Below, one piece after another: positions 8,310 to 17,028 of a stretch of 64,000 bases of DNA. Below the pieces are notes generated by a model that made no database searches, was not told the DNA's origin, and saw only the letters and a program-made list of their open reading frames with translations. The stretch's first letter is position 1, and each line of letters begins with the position of its first letter. The stretch comes from CAVPLM01 sp963713545 (GTDB lineage: Bacteria; Actinomycetota; Thermoleophilia; RBG-16-64-13), in contig CAVQME010000008.1 in NCBI GenBank assembly GCA_963713545.1, forward strand, positions 113,119 through 177,118. The letters run 5' to 3'. The translations under genes and the position numbers were made by a program.

Positions 8310-9833
8310 TCAGCGAGCTGTGAAGTACGCCTCTATCTTGGCCGCTTCCTGATCCACGGTAGCCGAGGCGACCAGGTCTGAGGCCTGGGTCTTGAGCAGT
8401 GTCACCCACTCGTCGAGTGTCTGAGCGGCGGCGCCGCTATCGTACAGCTGCGCCGTTAGCTCCGCCAGTCTCTGCTCGTAGAGTTGCTCGAACTCGGGAT
8501 TCGCGTGGAACCGCTCTACCAGGATGTTCGATTTGCCTCGCCCACCCGCGACCCGGGCGGCGCCTCCGCCGGTAGCGTCGTCCCCCGGCTGGGCCGGTTG
8601 CGGGGTCACTACTCCGCCCTGCTCCGCACCGGGAGTCTGCCCGCCGGGAGTCTGCCCGCCGGGCATCTGGCCGCCGAACCCGTCGATGGCCCCGGCGGGC
8701 GGGGCACCACCGCCCTGCATGTTCTTGCCGCCGCCCATCCCGCCGAAGGCCAGGTTGTGGTCCCAGGGCACGATGGTGAACATGCCAGTATCGGGATCGT
8801 AGTACAGATATGAGTTATTGCCGGGTCCATCGATGTCGTCGAAATTGCCCAGAAGCTCCTCCATGGCCAAGTAAGTCGCGAACGAATCGACATCGAGGCG
8901 ACCGGGGAGCTCTTCGTTGAAGGTCGCATCATCTGCGTTGTTGACGAAGTCGAGGAACTCGATGAGCGGCGTCAGATCGGCATTGTCCTTGCCGGCTTCC
9001 TGATCGAACACCTCATCGTACGAGTCCGGGTCGGCGCCCCGGTAGCTGTAGTCGCCCGTGCTCTCAGCCTTGTAGAGAGCTCCACCTTCGTCGAAGTGCT
9101 CCCCCATCCACAGATCATCGGGAAGCTCGGTGACCAACCGGAGGACCGCTTCGCTCCCATTGACGCTGAACTCGGCAGCGATGGCGTCCTGGGAGGCGAG
9201 CCCGGCCATCTCCAGCAGTTCGAGCGAAACCGCCTCGTTCAACGCGGTCTCGGAGGTGTTGGAGCGTACGACCAGGTCGACGATCCCCTCGTGGTTCTGG
9301 CCTTCGACGTTCTTGTCCAGGCGGATGAGCCAGGGTAGACCTTCGGGCTCGGCGGCCGAGCTGTTCGCACCGGGGCCCCGGGCCCGTTCACCGTTGCGGA
9401 GGCCCATGATGGACGAGTTGCCTTTGAGCCGCATGCCCACGTTCTCGTACGTCTCGCCGTCGATGGTGACGGCGGCCTCGATCCAGTCCTTCTCCCCGCT
9501 GTCTTTGTAGGTCTGGATCATGGCATCGTAGTCTTCCTGAGAGAACGAGACCGTGATCTCGTGGACGATCGAGCTGTCAAACAGATCGGGCAGCTCCGCG
9601 CCAGCCGTGACGGGAGAGCTCGCGGTCGTAGACGAGGTGGTCCCGGATGCCGCCGCGGTGGTCGTTTCGGGCGCCACCTCGGTTGTCGACGAACCCGCGA
9701 CCGTGGTCTGTGTCGTCTCCGCAGTCGCCGACGTCCCGCAGCCGGCCAGTGCGAAGCCGAGCGTGCACAGGGTAGCGACAAGGACCGGACCCAACCAGCC
9801 AAAGCACAGGCGCCGATCTGTGGATGCGGGCAT
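8310..9833 (-). CDS. CotH-kinase family lipoprotein
   Basis: 507 residues, with GGGAGG before ATG 9833. A signal of about 31 residues ends in a lipobox with Cys32 (FALAGC), then a Thr/Ser/Ala linker to about residue 75. The CotH domain is recognisable from VHEITVSFSQEDYDAMIQTY, VGMRLKGNSS, PWLIRLDKN, LAMEELLGNFDDIDGPGNNSYLYYDP and IVPWDHNLAFGG. CotH proteins are atypical protein kinases, first known on spore coats; secreted bacterial homologues are common with unclear targets. An unusual insert of Gly/Pro/Gln repeats (PGGQTPGGQ, from a 15-bp tandem repeat near 8634-8680) interrupts the C-terminal half. Probably anchored outside the membrane. Confidence 0.88.
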   Translation of the reverse strand: MPASTDRRLCFGWLGPVLVATLCTLGFALAGCGTSATAETTQTTVAGSSTTEVAPETTTAAASGTTSSTTASSPVTAGAELPDLFDSSIVHEITVSFSQEDYDAMIQTYKDSGEKDWIEAAVTIDGETYENVGMRLKGNSSIMGLRNGERARGPGANSSAAEPEGLPWLIRLDKNVEGQNHEGIVDLVVRSNTSETALNEAVSLELLEMAGLASQDAIAAEFSVNGSEAVLRLVTELPDDLWMGEHFDEGGALYKAESTGDYSYRGADPDSYDEVFDQEAGKDNADLTPLIEFLDFVNNADDATFNEELPGRLDVDSFATYLAMEELLGNFDDIDGPGNNSYLYYDPDTGMFTIVPWDHNLAFGGMGGGKNMQGGGAPPAGAIDGFGGQMPGGQTPGGQTPGAEQGGVVTPQPAQPGDDATGGGAARVAGGRGKSNILVERFHANPEFEQLYEQRLAELTAQLYDSGAAAQTLDEWVTLLKTQASDLVASATVDQEAAKIEAYFTAR

Positions 9834-9965
9834 TCGAGCCTCCCGGCCGGTAGATGTTGCGCCTAGATAATAGGGAGATACATCTAAGCCCCGCGTAAGG
9901 TGGGAGAGACGGGCCCGGTCGTCCAGGGGTTGCTCCAGTTCCGTGGGCCCGGCGGGGCCGGGCGC

Positions 9966-10685
9966 CTACTCGAGCATCGACAGCGCGGCGGCCACCCCGA
10001 AGCCCAGCACGGTGAAGAGACCCACCAGCTTCCCTCCGTGCTCGAAGGCCTCGGGCATCATGGCGTCGGCCAGCATCGTCAGCATGGCCCCGGCAGCGAA
10101 GGCCTGGGCCAGGCGTCCGTCGGCGGCGGGGAGCCACTCGATCACGCCGAACCCAATCGCGGCGCTGGCGGCGGAGATCACCACCAGTGCGAGCCACATC
10201 CACAGCATGTTTCGCCGGCTGTGCCCCGCTTTGGCCAGGTTCACCGTCCCGGCGATCCCCTCGGGGAGGTTGGAGATGAACACGGCCAGGAGAAACGCCA
10301 CGCTTATCGAGCCCCCCATCGCCAGGCCCATCCCCAGCACCATCGACTCCGGGATGTTGTCGAGAAGGGTACCCACGAAGATGGCGGCGCCGGAACCACT
10401 GTCCTCGTGACCCTTGATCTTCTTGCGATGCGCGCCTCCTTGACGGTCTACGATCCAATCGCCCCCGAAGAAGGCCAGGGCCCCGAGCACGAAGAAACCG
10501 GCCATGCTCCAACCGCCCACCGCGGACTCGGGCACAAGCTCGTACGCTATGGCGCTGATCAGGGCGCCGGCACCGAACCCCATGATGAGACCGATGGTCC
10601 GGTTCGATAGCCCGCGCTCGGCCAATAGATACCCTATCAGCAGTGAGCAGGCGGCCAGCCCACCCCACAGAAACGCCGCTATCAT
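9966..10685 (-). CDS. ZIP family metal (Zn/Fe-type) transporter
   Basis: 239 residues with about eight hydrophobic segments. TM motifs FVGTLLDNIPESMVLGMGL and VFISNLPEGIAGT carry the ZIP metal-site DNxPE and NxPEG signatures, and ALISAIAYELVPES matches the first metal segment of the GufA-like subgroup. A His-containing cytoplasmic loop (RQGGAHRKKIKGHED) lies before the metal-site helices. The ATG at 10685 falls in a 20-bp tandem repeat that duplicates the start region; the upstream copy of ATG runs into TGA after seven codons. No clear ribosome-binding site is seen because of this repeat. Confidence 0.85.
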   Translation of the reverse strand: MIAAFLWGGLAACSLLIGYLLAERGLSNRTIGLIMGFGAGALISAIAYELVPESAVGGWSMAGFFVLGALAFFGGDWIVDRQGGAHRKKIKGHEDSGSGAAIFVGTLLDNIPESMVLGMGLAMGGSISVAFLLAVFISNLPEGIAGTVNLAKAGHSRRNMLWMWLALVVISAASAAIGFGVIEWLPAADGRLAQAFAAGAMLTMLADAMMPEAFEHGGKLVGLFTVLGFGVAAALSMLE

Positions 10686-10753
10686 AGGAGATTCGCCGCT
10701 ATCATAGGAGATTCGCCGCTGTCATCCATGACCCACTGCTGTCATCCGAGATC
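10674..10753. repeat. 20-bp tandem repeat (two exact, two degenerate copies)
   Basis: The unit CGCCGCTATCATAGGAGATT occurs exactly at 10674-10693 and 10694-10713. Degenerate copies follow at 10714-10733 (CGCCGCTGTCATCCATGACC) and 10734-10753 (CACTGCTGTCATCCGAGATC). It covers the start codon and upstream region of the ZIP transporter gene. Confidence 0.85.
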
Positions 10754-10776
10754 CCCTCATCCGCCCGTTCAGTCAC

Positions 10777-11901
10777 CTACGTGGAAGTGGTCGCTTGAGG
10801 CGCGGCCTCGTCCTTCGAGGCGGCGCTCGAGAGTTGCGAGTCGACGACCGGACGGCCCGCAGCAGACTGCCGCCCCTGGCGCACTTCTCGCACGGTCAAG
10901 ATCGCCAAGGCGACCACGATCAGCCCCATTCCCACCGCCTCCAGAGCTACCGGCTGTTCTCCCAGTTGGATCCATGCGGCCAACACGCCCACGACCGGCA
11001 CCGCCAGGCTGCTGATCCCGGCGGTGCCCGTAGGCAGACTGTGCAGGATGTAGAGCCACAGCACCCAGGTGAGCGCGTTCGCCGGGATGACGTTGAAGGC
11101 CAAAGCGACGATGAACGTGGCGTTCCAGGTGGGAGTGGTCGTGGCCGTCAAGAAGGCGACGATTATCAAGGGGATCGAACCGATCAGACCCTGCCAGGCT
11201 ATCAGCGACAACAGATCGACCTGGTGGCGTGAGCGCAGGACCTTGACCACCACCGAACTCACGGCCCAGAAGAACCCGGCAGCCACAGCGAGCAGACTGG
11301 CCTGAAGCCCGCTCATGTTCCAGGGACCCAGGACGAAGACCAGGCCCGCTAATGCGAGGACGACGGACATCCATTGGAAGCCCCGCACCGGTTCTCCCAG
11401 GAGCGGCCAGGCGAGGAGCAGGAGCCAGAAGGGCATGGTGTAAGCGAGGACTGATGTCTTGCCCGCACCGCCGATGTGGACCGCCCACATCGCAAGCCCC
11501 ACGAAGGCGCCGGTCTGCAAAAGGCCGAAAACGGCGGTCAGCCCGAGGGCCACCGGGCGCAGCGGACGACGCAGGGCCGCCACCAGCGCGAACATGAAGA
11601 CCGCCCCGATGAAGGTGCGCAGCGCGGCGAAGGTGAACGGCTCGGCGTACTGCATGGCGACTTTCATCACCACCCAGTTGTAGCCCCAGATGACGGCGAG
11701 CAGGGCAAGCGCGGCAAACGGCAGATAGGCGGCCCGGAAGGCGGCCTTGTCCCTCCCACCAGCCCAGCCTAGGTCCGGAACCGAACCCCCGGCGGTGACT
11801 ACCCCGCGCCCGCCTGACTCGTCAGCACGGTCGCCGCTGTCCTCTGAGACAATACTCGCGTCAGACGCCATGACGGAACTGTATCCCAATTCGAGCGCCA
11901 C
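10777..11901 (-). CDS. EamA/DMT superfamily transporter
   Basis: About 374 residues with ten hydrophobic helices in two EamA repeats. The first repeat starts at VIWGYNWVVMKVAM with FAALRTFIGAVFMF; the second has FFWAVSSVVVKVL and ends LSSLAVPVVGVLAAWIQLGE. Members export amino acids or metabolites; the substrate cannot be assigned. The first 45 or so residues are polar. Start choice is uncertain: GTG 11901 has AAGGG upstream, ATG 11871 has no clear ribosome-binding site, and ATG 11922 is also open. The C-terminal 25 residues are polar and Ala/Ser-rich. It diverges from the SDR-DUF2867 gene. Confidence 0.85.
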   Translation of the reverse strand: MALELGYSSVMASDASIVSEDSGDRADESGGRGVVTAGGSVPDLGWAGGRDKAAFRAAYLPFAALALLAVIWGYNWVVMKVAMQYAEPFTFAALRTFIGAVFMFALVAALRRPLRPVALGLTAVFGLLQTGAFVGLAMWAVHIGGAGKTSVLAYTMPFWLLLLAWPLLGEPVRGFQWMSVVLALAGLVFVLGPWNMSGLQASLLAVAAGFFWAVSSVVVKVLRSRHQVDLLSLIAWQGLIGSIPLIIVAFLTATTTPTWNATFIVALAFNVIPANALTWVLWLYILHSLPTGTAGISSLAVPVVGVLAAWIQLGEQPVALEAVGMGLIVVALAILTVREVRQGRQSAAGRPVVDSQLSSAASKDEAAPQATTST

Positions 11902-11961
11902 GAATACGCCCTTGTGGCACACGCGTGCCGGGATAGCGCTGATTGCTGTTAAGCTCGTGCT

Positions 11962-13479
11962 GTGAAGCGTGGCGACCTCATTCTGCTCACCGGAGGGACC
12001 GGCTACATCGGGGGACGTCTGATCCGCCCGCTGGAGGCCACGGGGCGTCCCCTCCGCCTGATGGTGCGGGATCCTCAGCGCTTGCGGCCGACAGCCGCTC
12101 CAGCGTCATTCGTCCCGCGGATGGCGGATATCACAGACTTGGTGCGGGGGGACATGTTCGATCCGGCCTCGCTGCTCCAGGCTCTCTCCGGAGTGGATAC
12201 CGCCTACTACCTGGTGCACTCGCTCGGTTCGACCTCCGAAGACTTCTACGAGCAGGAACTGGCTTCCGCGCGCAACTTCGCGGAGGCTGTCCACGCCGCA
12301 GGCGTCCGGCGGGTCATCTACCTGGGCGGTCTGGGACGCGCCGGCGACACCCTCTCGTCGCATCTGGCCAGCCGCCAAGACGTCGGCCGGCTGCTGGGCG
12401 AGAGCGGAGCTGAGACCATAGAGTTCAGAGCGTCGGTCATCCTGGGCAGCGGCTCCATATCCTTCGAGATGATCCGGGGGCTCGTGGATCGCGTCCCGGT
12501 GATGATCACGCCCAAGTGGGTGCGCACCCTGGCTCAACCCATCGCGGTGGAGGATGTGGTCTCCTACCTGGTGGCGGCGCTCGACGTGCCACTGCGGGAG
12601 CGGTGCACTGTCTACGAGATCGGTGGAGCCGACCGGGTCTCTTACGCGGGCATGATGCGGGCCTATGCCCGGTCCCAGGGTCTGCGCCGGCCCATGATCA
12701 GGGTGCCCTGGCTCACGCCCAGGCTCTCGTCGGGCTGGCTCGCCCTGGTGACCCCGCTCTACTATCGGGTGGGGCGGCACCTGCTCGAAGGAGTGCGCAA
12801 CGAGACGATCGTTACCAGCGACGCGGCCGCGCAAGATTTCGCCCAGATCAGACCGATGGGCATCGAGGCAGCCATCGCCCGCTCACTGGCGAACGAGGAT
12901 CGGGAATATGCGGAGACCCGTTGGAGCGACGCCCGCTCCACCAGCCCGCCCCCCAAGAGCCGACCGGCCGAGCGTGTGGGCCGGCGCTACATCGACCGGC
13001 GCACCCTGGACGTGCCCTGTACCGCCGGCGAGGTCTTCGAAACCATCCTGTGCATGGGCGGACGGAAGGGCTGGTATTCCTGGACCTGGCTCTGGAGTCT
13101 GCGTGGTTTGCTCGACCAGCTCAGCGGCGGCGTGGGCTCTCGCCGCGGCCGCCGCGACCCCACCTGCGTGATCCCCGGGGACACCGTGGACTTCTGGCGC
13201 GTGGAAGAGCTGGAGCCGGACCGGCTACTGCGTCTGGCCGCCGAGATGCGCGGTCCCGGCAGGGGATGGCTCCAGTTCGAGCTGCTCCCCCTCCCCGACG
13301 GAAACACGCGCATCGTGCAGACCGCCCTGTGGGATCCAGTGGGTCTCTCCGGACACCTGTACTGGTACTCCCTCTTGCCGGTCCATGAGATCACGTTCCG
13401 CAACATGATCAACGGCATAGCCAGGGATAGTGGCTGTCTCCAGCCGAATGCCAAAGCGCACAGGTCTCGCGAGAGCTGA
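11962..13479 (+). CDS. SDR-DUF2867 fusion protein
   Basis: 505 residues from GTG 11962. Residues 1-300 form an atypical SDR: ILLTGGTGYIGGRLIRPL is the NAD(P)-binding motif, followed by DTAYYLVHSLGS, RRVIYLGGLG and FRASVILGSGSISFEMIRGLVDRVPVM. The C-terminal about 160 residues (GRRYIDRRTLDVPCTAGEVF, GWYSWTWLWSLRGLLDQL, GDTVDFWRVEELEPDRLLRL, WYSLLPVHEITFRNM) are DUF2867. This combination is a known actinobacterial architecture that may act on a lipid or quinone-like substrate (inference). The ribosome-binding site is weak. Cytosolic or membrane-associated. Confidence 0.85.
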   Translation: MKRGDLILLTGGTGYIGGRLIRPLEATGRPLRLMVRDPQRLRPTAAPASFVPRMADITDLVRGDMFDPASLLQALSGVDTAYYLVHSLGSTSEDFYEQELASARNFAEAVHAAGVRRVIYLGGLGRAGDTLSSHLASRQDVGRLLGESGAETIEFRASVILGSGSISFEMIRGLVDRVPVMITPKWVRTLAQPIAVEDVVSYLVAALDVPLRERCTVYEIGGADRVSYAGMMRAYARSQGLRRPMIRVPWLTPRLSSGWLALVTPLYYRVGRHLLEGVRNETIVTSDAAAQDFAQIRPMGIEAAIARSLANEDREYAETRWSDARSTSPPPKSRPAERVGRRYIDRRTLDVPCTAGEVFETILCMGGRKGWYSWTWLWSLRGLLDQLSGGVGSRRGRRDPTCVIPGDTVDFWRVEELEPDRLLRLAAEMRGPGRGWLQFELLPLPDGNTRIVQTALWDPVGLSGHLYWYSLLPVHEITFRNMINGIARDSGCLQPNAKAHRSRES

Positions 13480-13624
13480 GCTCTGCTGAACCGCACGGCG
13501 CGGGCGACGGCTCAGCACCGGTGTCGGCCGCCGGGCTAAGTCGGCCGCCCAGCCAATGCGGCGGCCCCGGCCGTGCGGCGGCCCGGTCCGGGCCGGTCGA
13601 CCGGCGCCGGTGAGCTTCTGAGGG
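13480..13624. other. GC-rich convergent intergenic region
   Basis: 145 bp between convergent stops. It is dense in CGGCC/GGCCG words that can pair into several imperfect hairpins (for example around 13550-13610), consistent with a bidirectional transcription end, but no single hairpin with a T-tract stands out. Confidence 0.3.
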
Positions 13625-14518
13625 TCAACTGATGCGCTGGACCCCTACCGCCACGGTCCCCAGCCCGACGTGGGTGGTGATGACCGCGCCCGCCTCCAAG
13701 ATCGGGATGTCCATTCGGTCAAAGAGAAGCTGAAGGTGAAGCCGCGTATACTCAGCGGCTTCAACGCCGTCGGCGTGAACGACGGCCACGCGCACGGGGC
13801 GACCAGCGGCGAAGCGGCCTACTCTGTCGACGACAGCTCGGAGGGTCCGACGGTAACCGAGGCGTCCCCCGTCGGTGTGGACTCCCCCTTCGTCGTCGAA
13901 CACGATTATGGGCTTCAGTTCGATCAGGCCGGCGATGCGGGCGGCGCGGGCGCTCAAGCGCCCCCCTCTGACAGCCGCGTCCAGCGAAGGAAGGGCGCCG
14001 TACACCCGGGTCTCGCGGGCGGCGGCCTCGGCCGCCGCCGCCGCCCCCTCAAGAGTCCCACCCCTCGCGATAGCCTCGCCCGCAGCCCGCACCACCAGAC
14101 CCAGTCCCACGGAGACGTGCCGCGAGTCGATCACCCGGATCCTAGCGGGATCGACCGCGACGGCGGCGGAGGCGGCGCTCTCCACCGTGCCCGAGAGACG
14201 GCTGGAGATATGGACCGAGAGCACCGAGTCGTAGCTTTCGAGGAGTCTACTATAGACAGCCTGGAACTCTCCCACGCTGGGTTGGGATGACCGCGCGATC
14301 TGTCCGGCTTCGCGAAATAGCCTGTAGAAGCCGGCCGAGTCGAGATCCACACGGTCGACGTAGCTGGCCTCACCCAGAGAGACGTGTAGGGGCACCATGA
14401 CCGTCCCGAACCTCTGCCGGTCGGCCTCGGGCAGATCACCGGTCGAATCGGTCACAAGGGCGATCGTGGCCGCGCCCTTGAGCGGCTCTTGCCCGGCGAT
14501 GTCGAGAGATCCGTCCAC
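13625..14518 (-). CDS. DegV family fatty-acid-binding protein
   Basis: 297 residues. IALVTDSTGDLPEADRQRFG and MVPLHVSLGEASYVDRVDLDSAGFYRLF give the DegV opening; SSQPSVGEFQAVYSRLLESYDSVLSVHISSRLSGT is the diagnostic lipid-head loop with TSQPS/SGT; LKPIIVFDDEGGVH starts the second domain. DegV/FakB-type proteins bind a fatty acid and present it to a kinase (FakA) in Firmicutes; no FakA-like gene is in the window. GTG start at 14518 with a weak upstream signal. Divergent from the heliorhodopsin gene. Confidence 0.9.
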   Translation of the reverse strand: MDGSLDIAGQEPLKGAATIALVTDSTGDLPEADRQRFGTVMVPLHVSLGEASYVDRVDLDSAGFYRLFREAGQIARSSQPSVGEFQAVYSRLLESYDSVLSVHISSRLSGTVESAASAAVAVDPARIRVIDSRHVSVGLGLVVRAAGEAIARGGTLEGAAAAAEAAARETRVYGALPSLDAAVRGGRLSARAARIAGLIELKPIIVFDDEGGVHTDGGRLGYRRTLRAVVDRVGRFAAGRPVRVAVVHADGVEAAEYTRLHLQLLFDRMDIPILEAGAVITTHVGLGTVAVGVQRIS

Positions 14519-14647
14519 GTCTCGCGAAGCTTATCTTGCACTGCGTGCATAGAACAAGTTAAATGACGGTAGTTGAAGTCGGGCCACCCGAGATACTGAC
14601 GCTGGGGCCGACATCAGGACGTCACGACGAATTGAGGGGAGACACTT

Positions 14648-15445
14648 ATGGGGACGAACGAGGAAGGCACTGAGAGCCGGGTCGTGGACGCGAACGTCGA
14701 GGCACGCCTCCACAAGCTGCGCTGGTGGAACCTGCTTGTCGGTCTGTTCTTGGCCGTCCAGGCAGTGGTCATCGCCGTGCTTTCCAACGATTTCGCATTG
14801 CCGGTCGTGGCCACGTTCATGGGCGGGCCACCCGGAACGGAGCCCACCCTGCATCAGATAGGGGAGTTCCCGCTGGGGTGGGGCGTCTTCGCCTTCATGG
14901 CCATCTCAGCAGCGGCGCTACTGATCATCGCCTCGCCGGGCGTATTCGGCTGGTACAAGCGCAATCTGCTCAAGGACCGCAACTACGGGCGATGGATGGA
15001 GTATTCCATCAGTTCGTCGCTCATGATCGTGCTCATCGTCATGATCACTGGCGTCAGCGACCTTGCCGCCCTGATCGCCATCTTCGCGATCAACGCCTGC
15101 ATGATCCTGTTCGGTCTCCTCATGGAGAAGTATGAGAAGCCGGGCAGGCCCAACTGGCTTTCGTTCATATTCGGGTGTTTCGCGGGGATCATCCCCTGGA
15201 TCGCCGTCCTTATCTACGTCTGGAGCCCCGGGTTCGGTGACCAGCAGCCACCTGGCTTCGTCTACGGCATCATCGCGTCGCTCTTCGTGTTCTTCAACAT
15301 CTTCGCGGTCAACATGGTGCTGCAATACAAAAAGGTCGGCCGCTGGCGCGACTATCTGTTCGGTGAGAAGGTCTATATCATCTTGAGTCTGACGGCCAAG
15401 GCATTGCTTGCCTGGCAGGTGTTCTCAGCCACGCTGGCAGGTTAG
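14648..15445 (+). CDS. Heliorhodopsin
   Basis: 265 residues, seven hydrophobic helices, GAGGGGAGA upstream of ATG 14648. The sequence follows known heliorhodopsins closely: LRWWNLLVGL in helix A, LSNDFALPV, FMGGPPGT in the A-B loop, GRWMEYSISSSLMIVLI in helix C (Glu118, the Schiff-base counter-ion position), INACMILFGLLMEKYEKP, FGCFAGIIPWIAVLIYV, PGFVYGIIASLFVFFN, and GEKVYIILSLTAKALLAWQVF with Lys251 as the retinal lysine. Heliorhodopsins sit inverted in the membrane (N-terminus inside) and have slow photocycles; they do not pump ions and are thought to signal or regulate a partner. No retinal-synthesis gene is in the window. A flavoprotein lies 103 nt downstream. Confidence 0.96.
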   Translation: MGTNEEGTESRVVDANVEARLHKLRWWNLLVGLFLAVQAVVIAVLSNDFALPVVATFMGGPPGTEPTLHQIGEFPLGWGVFAFMAISAAALLIIASPGVFGWYKRNLLKDRNYGRWMEYSISSSLMIVLIVMITGVSDLAALIAIFAINACMILFGLLMEKYEKPGRPNWLSFIFGCFAGIIPWIAVLIYVWSPGFGDQQPPGFVYGIIASLFVFFNIFAVNMVLQYKKVGRWRDYLFGEKVYIILSLTAKALLAWQVFSATLAG

Positions 15446-15548
15446 ACCGGAGACCAGACCGGGGTAGCGGTAGGGGGCCGGTCGGACGTGGGGCGCGCCG
15501 CTAGGCCGCGCTCAGAAACGCAGCGGCCGGCCGTGGACGGGAGGGTCG

Positions 15549-16934
15549 ATGGGACGGGTGCGCCCGTACGACGCCGTGATCATCGGGGCCGGGCAGGCCG
15601 GGGTGGCTCTGGCCAGGAGCCTCGCCCAGGCAGGGTGGCGCACGGCCCTCGTCGAAAGGGTGCATGTCGGCGGCACCTGTATAAACGAGGGCTGCACCCC
15701 TACCAAGACCATGATCGCCTCGGCTCGGGTCGCGTATCTCGCCCGAAGAGCCTCCAGCTACGGCATAGCTACGGGCGAGGTCTCGGTGGATATGGTCTCC
15801 GTGCGACAGCGGAAGCGTGACCTGGTCGAAAGCTGGCGAAGCGGCAGCGAGCGGCGCCTTGCGAACGCCGACAACCTCGATCTCCTCACTGGGGAGGCCG
15901 CCTTCCTTGGGCCGCACAGACTGGAGATCCGCTCCGGCGATGCGACCCCCATCGTCGCCGAGGCCGACCGTATCTTCATCAACACCGGATGCCGTCCAGA
16001 GATACCTGCCCTGACAGGCCTCGATGAAGTCCCTTACCTCACTTCGACCACCATCATGGAGCTCGATTCGATCCCCGAGCACCTGCTCATCCTGGGTGGA
16101 GGGTACGTAGCGGTAGAGTTCGCGCAGATGTTCCGGCGCTTCGGGAGTGAGGTGACCGTGGTCCAGAGGCGAGAGCAGCTTCTCCCTCGGGAGGACACGG
16201 ATGTCGCGCAGGCCGTGGCCGCGATCCTTGAAGAAGATGGAATACACCTCTTCCTGGAGGCAGATGCCCGTTCTGTGAAGGAGACCGCGGGCGGCGGGAT
16301 GGAGCTGAGCATAACGGGCCCGACGGGCGCCACCCCCGTGGCCGGGTCCCACCTGCTGGTGGCGACCGGACGGACCCCCAACACGGAGGCTCTCAATACG
16401 GAGGTCGCCGGTCTGCAGGTCGATGAGAAGGGCTACCTGCCGGTGAACGAACGGTTGGAGACCGAGGTCGGCGGAATATACGCCCTGGGTGACGTCAAAG
16501 GAGGCCCGGCGTTCACTCACATCGCCTACGACGACTTCCGCATAGTTCGCACCAACCTGCTCGAAGGAGGTCGGGCGGTCACCACGGATCGCCTTGTGCC
16601 CTACGTGGTCTTCCTAGACCCTCAACTCGGACGAGTGGGCCTCAGCGAGCGCCAGGCAAGGGAGCGGGGATTCGACCTGCGAGTCATGAAGCTGCCGATG
16701 GATTATGTGGCGCGCGCTTTGGAGATCGATGAGTCGCGTGGGTTCGTGAAAGTCGTAGTCGACAACGCGGACGACCATATCCTAGGCTGCGCCGTTCTGG
16801 GCGTCGAGGGCGGTGAGATCATGTCCGTCATACAGGTGGCGATGATGGGGGGGCTGACCGCATCCCGGCTCCGCGACGCGGTGTTCGCCCACCCGACGCT
16901 GGCCGAATCCTTGAACAACCTTTTCGCAGGATAG
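15549..16934 (+). CDS. Mercuric-reductase-like FAD/NAD(P) disulfide oxidoreductase
   Basis: 461 residues, GGGAGGG upstream. DAVIIGAGQAGVALARSL binds FAD; GGTCINEGCTPTK holds the redox-active Cys pair; HLLILGGGYVAVEFAQMFRRFG binds NAD(P)H; IYALGDVKGGPAFTHIAYDD is the second FAD motif; the dimer-interface AHPTLAESL gives the His-x4-Glu catalytic pair. It lacks an N-terminal HMA domain and C-terminal Cys pair, so genuine Hg(II) reduction is doubtful. This subgroup is usually listed as mercuric reductase or dihydrolipoyl dehydrogenase-like. It follows heliorhodopsin on the same strand; co-transcription is possible but unproven. Confidence 0.88.
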   Translation: MGRVRPYDAVIIGAGQAGVALARSLAQAGWRTALVERVHVGGTCINEGCTPTKTMIASARVAYLARRASSYGIATGEVSVDMVSVRQRKRDLVESWRSGSERRLANADNLDLLTGEAAFLGPHRLEIRSGDATPIVAEADRIFINTGCRPEIPALTGLDEVPYLTSTTIMELDSIPEHLLILGGGYVAVEFAQMFRRFGSEVTVVQRREQLLPREDTDVAQAVAAILEEDGIHLFLEADARSVKETAGGGMELSITGPTGATPVAGSHLLVATGRTPNTEALNTEVAGLQVDEKGYLPVNERLETEVGGIYALGDVKGGPAFTHIAYDDFRIVRTNLLEGGRAVTTDRLVPYVVFLDPQLGRVGLSERQARERGFDLRVMKLPMDYVARALEIDESRGFVKVVVDNADDHILGCAVLGVEGGEIMSVIQVAMMGGLTASRLRDAVFAHPTLAESLNNLFAG

Positions 16935-17028
16935 TCGCGTCAAGCGCAGGAACCATGAGCGGGGTTCAAGATGGGCGCCAGCTGGGAACTACAAGAAGAT
17001 TCGGCGAGCAAGCGAGGGGGACTTCATC

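Noticed and set aside
15549..16934. True mercuric reductase (merA)
   Set aside because: No HMA domain, no C-terminal Cys pair and no mer genes nearby; only the general disulfide-reductase motifs are present.
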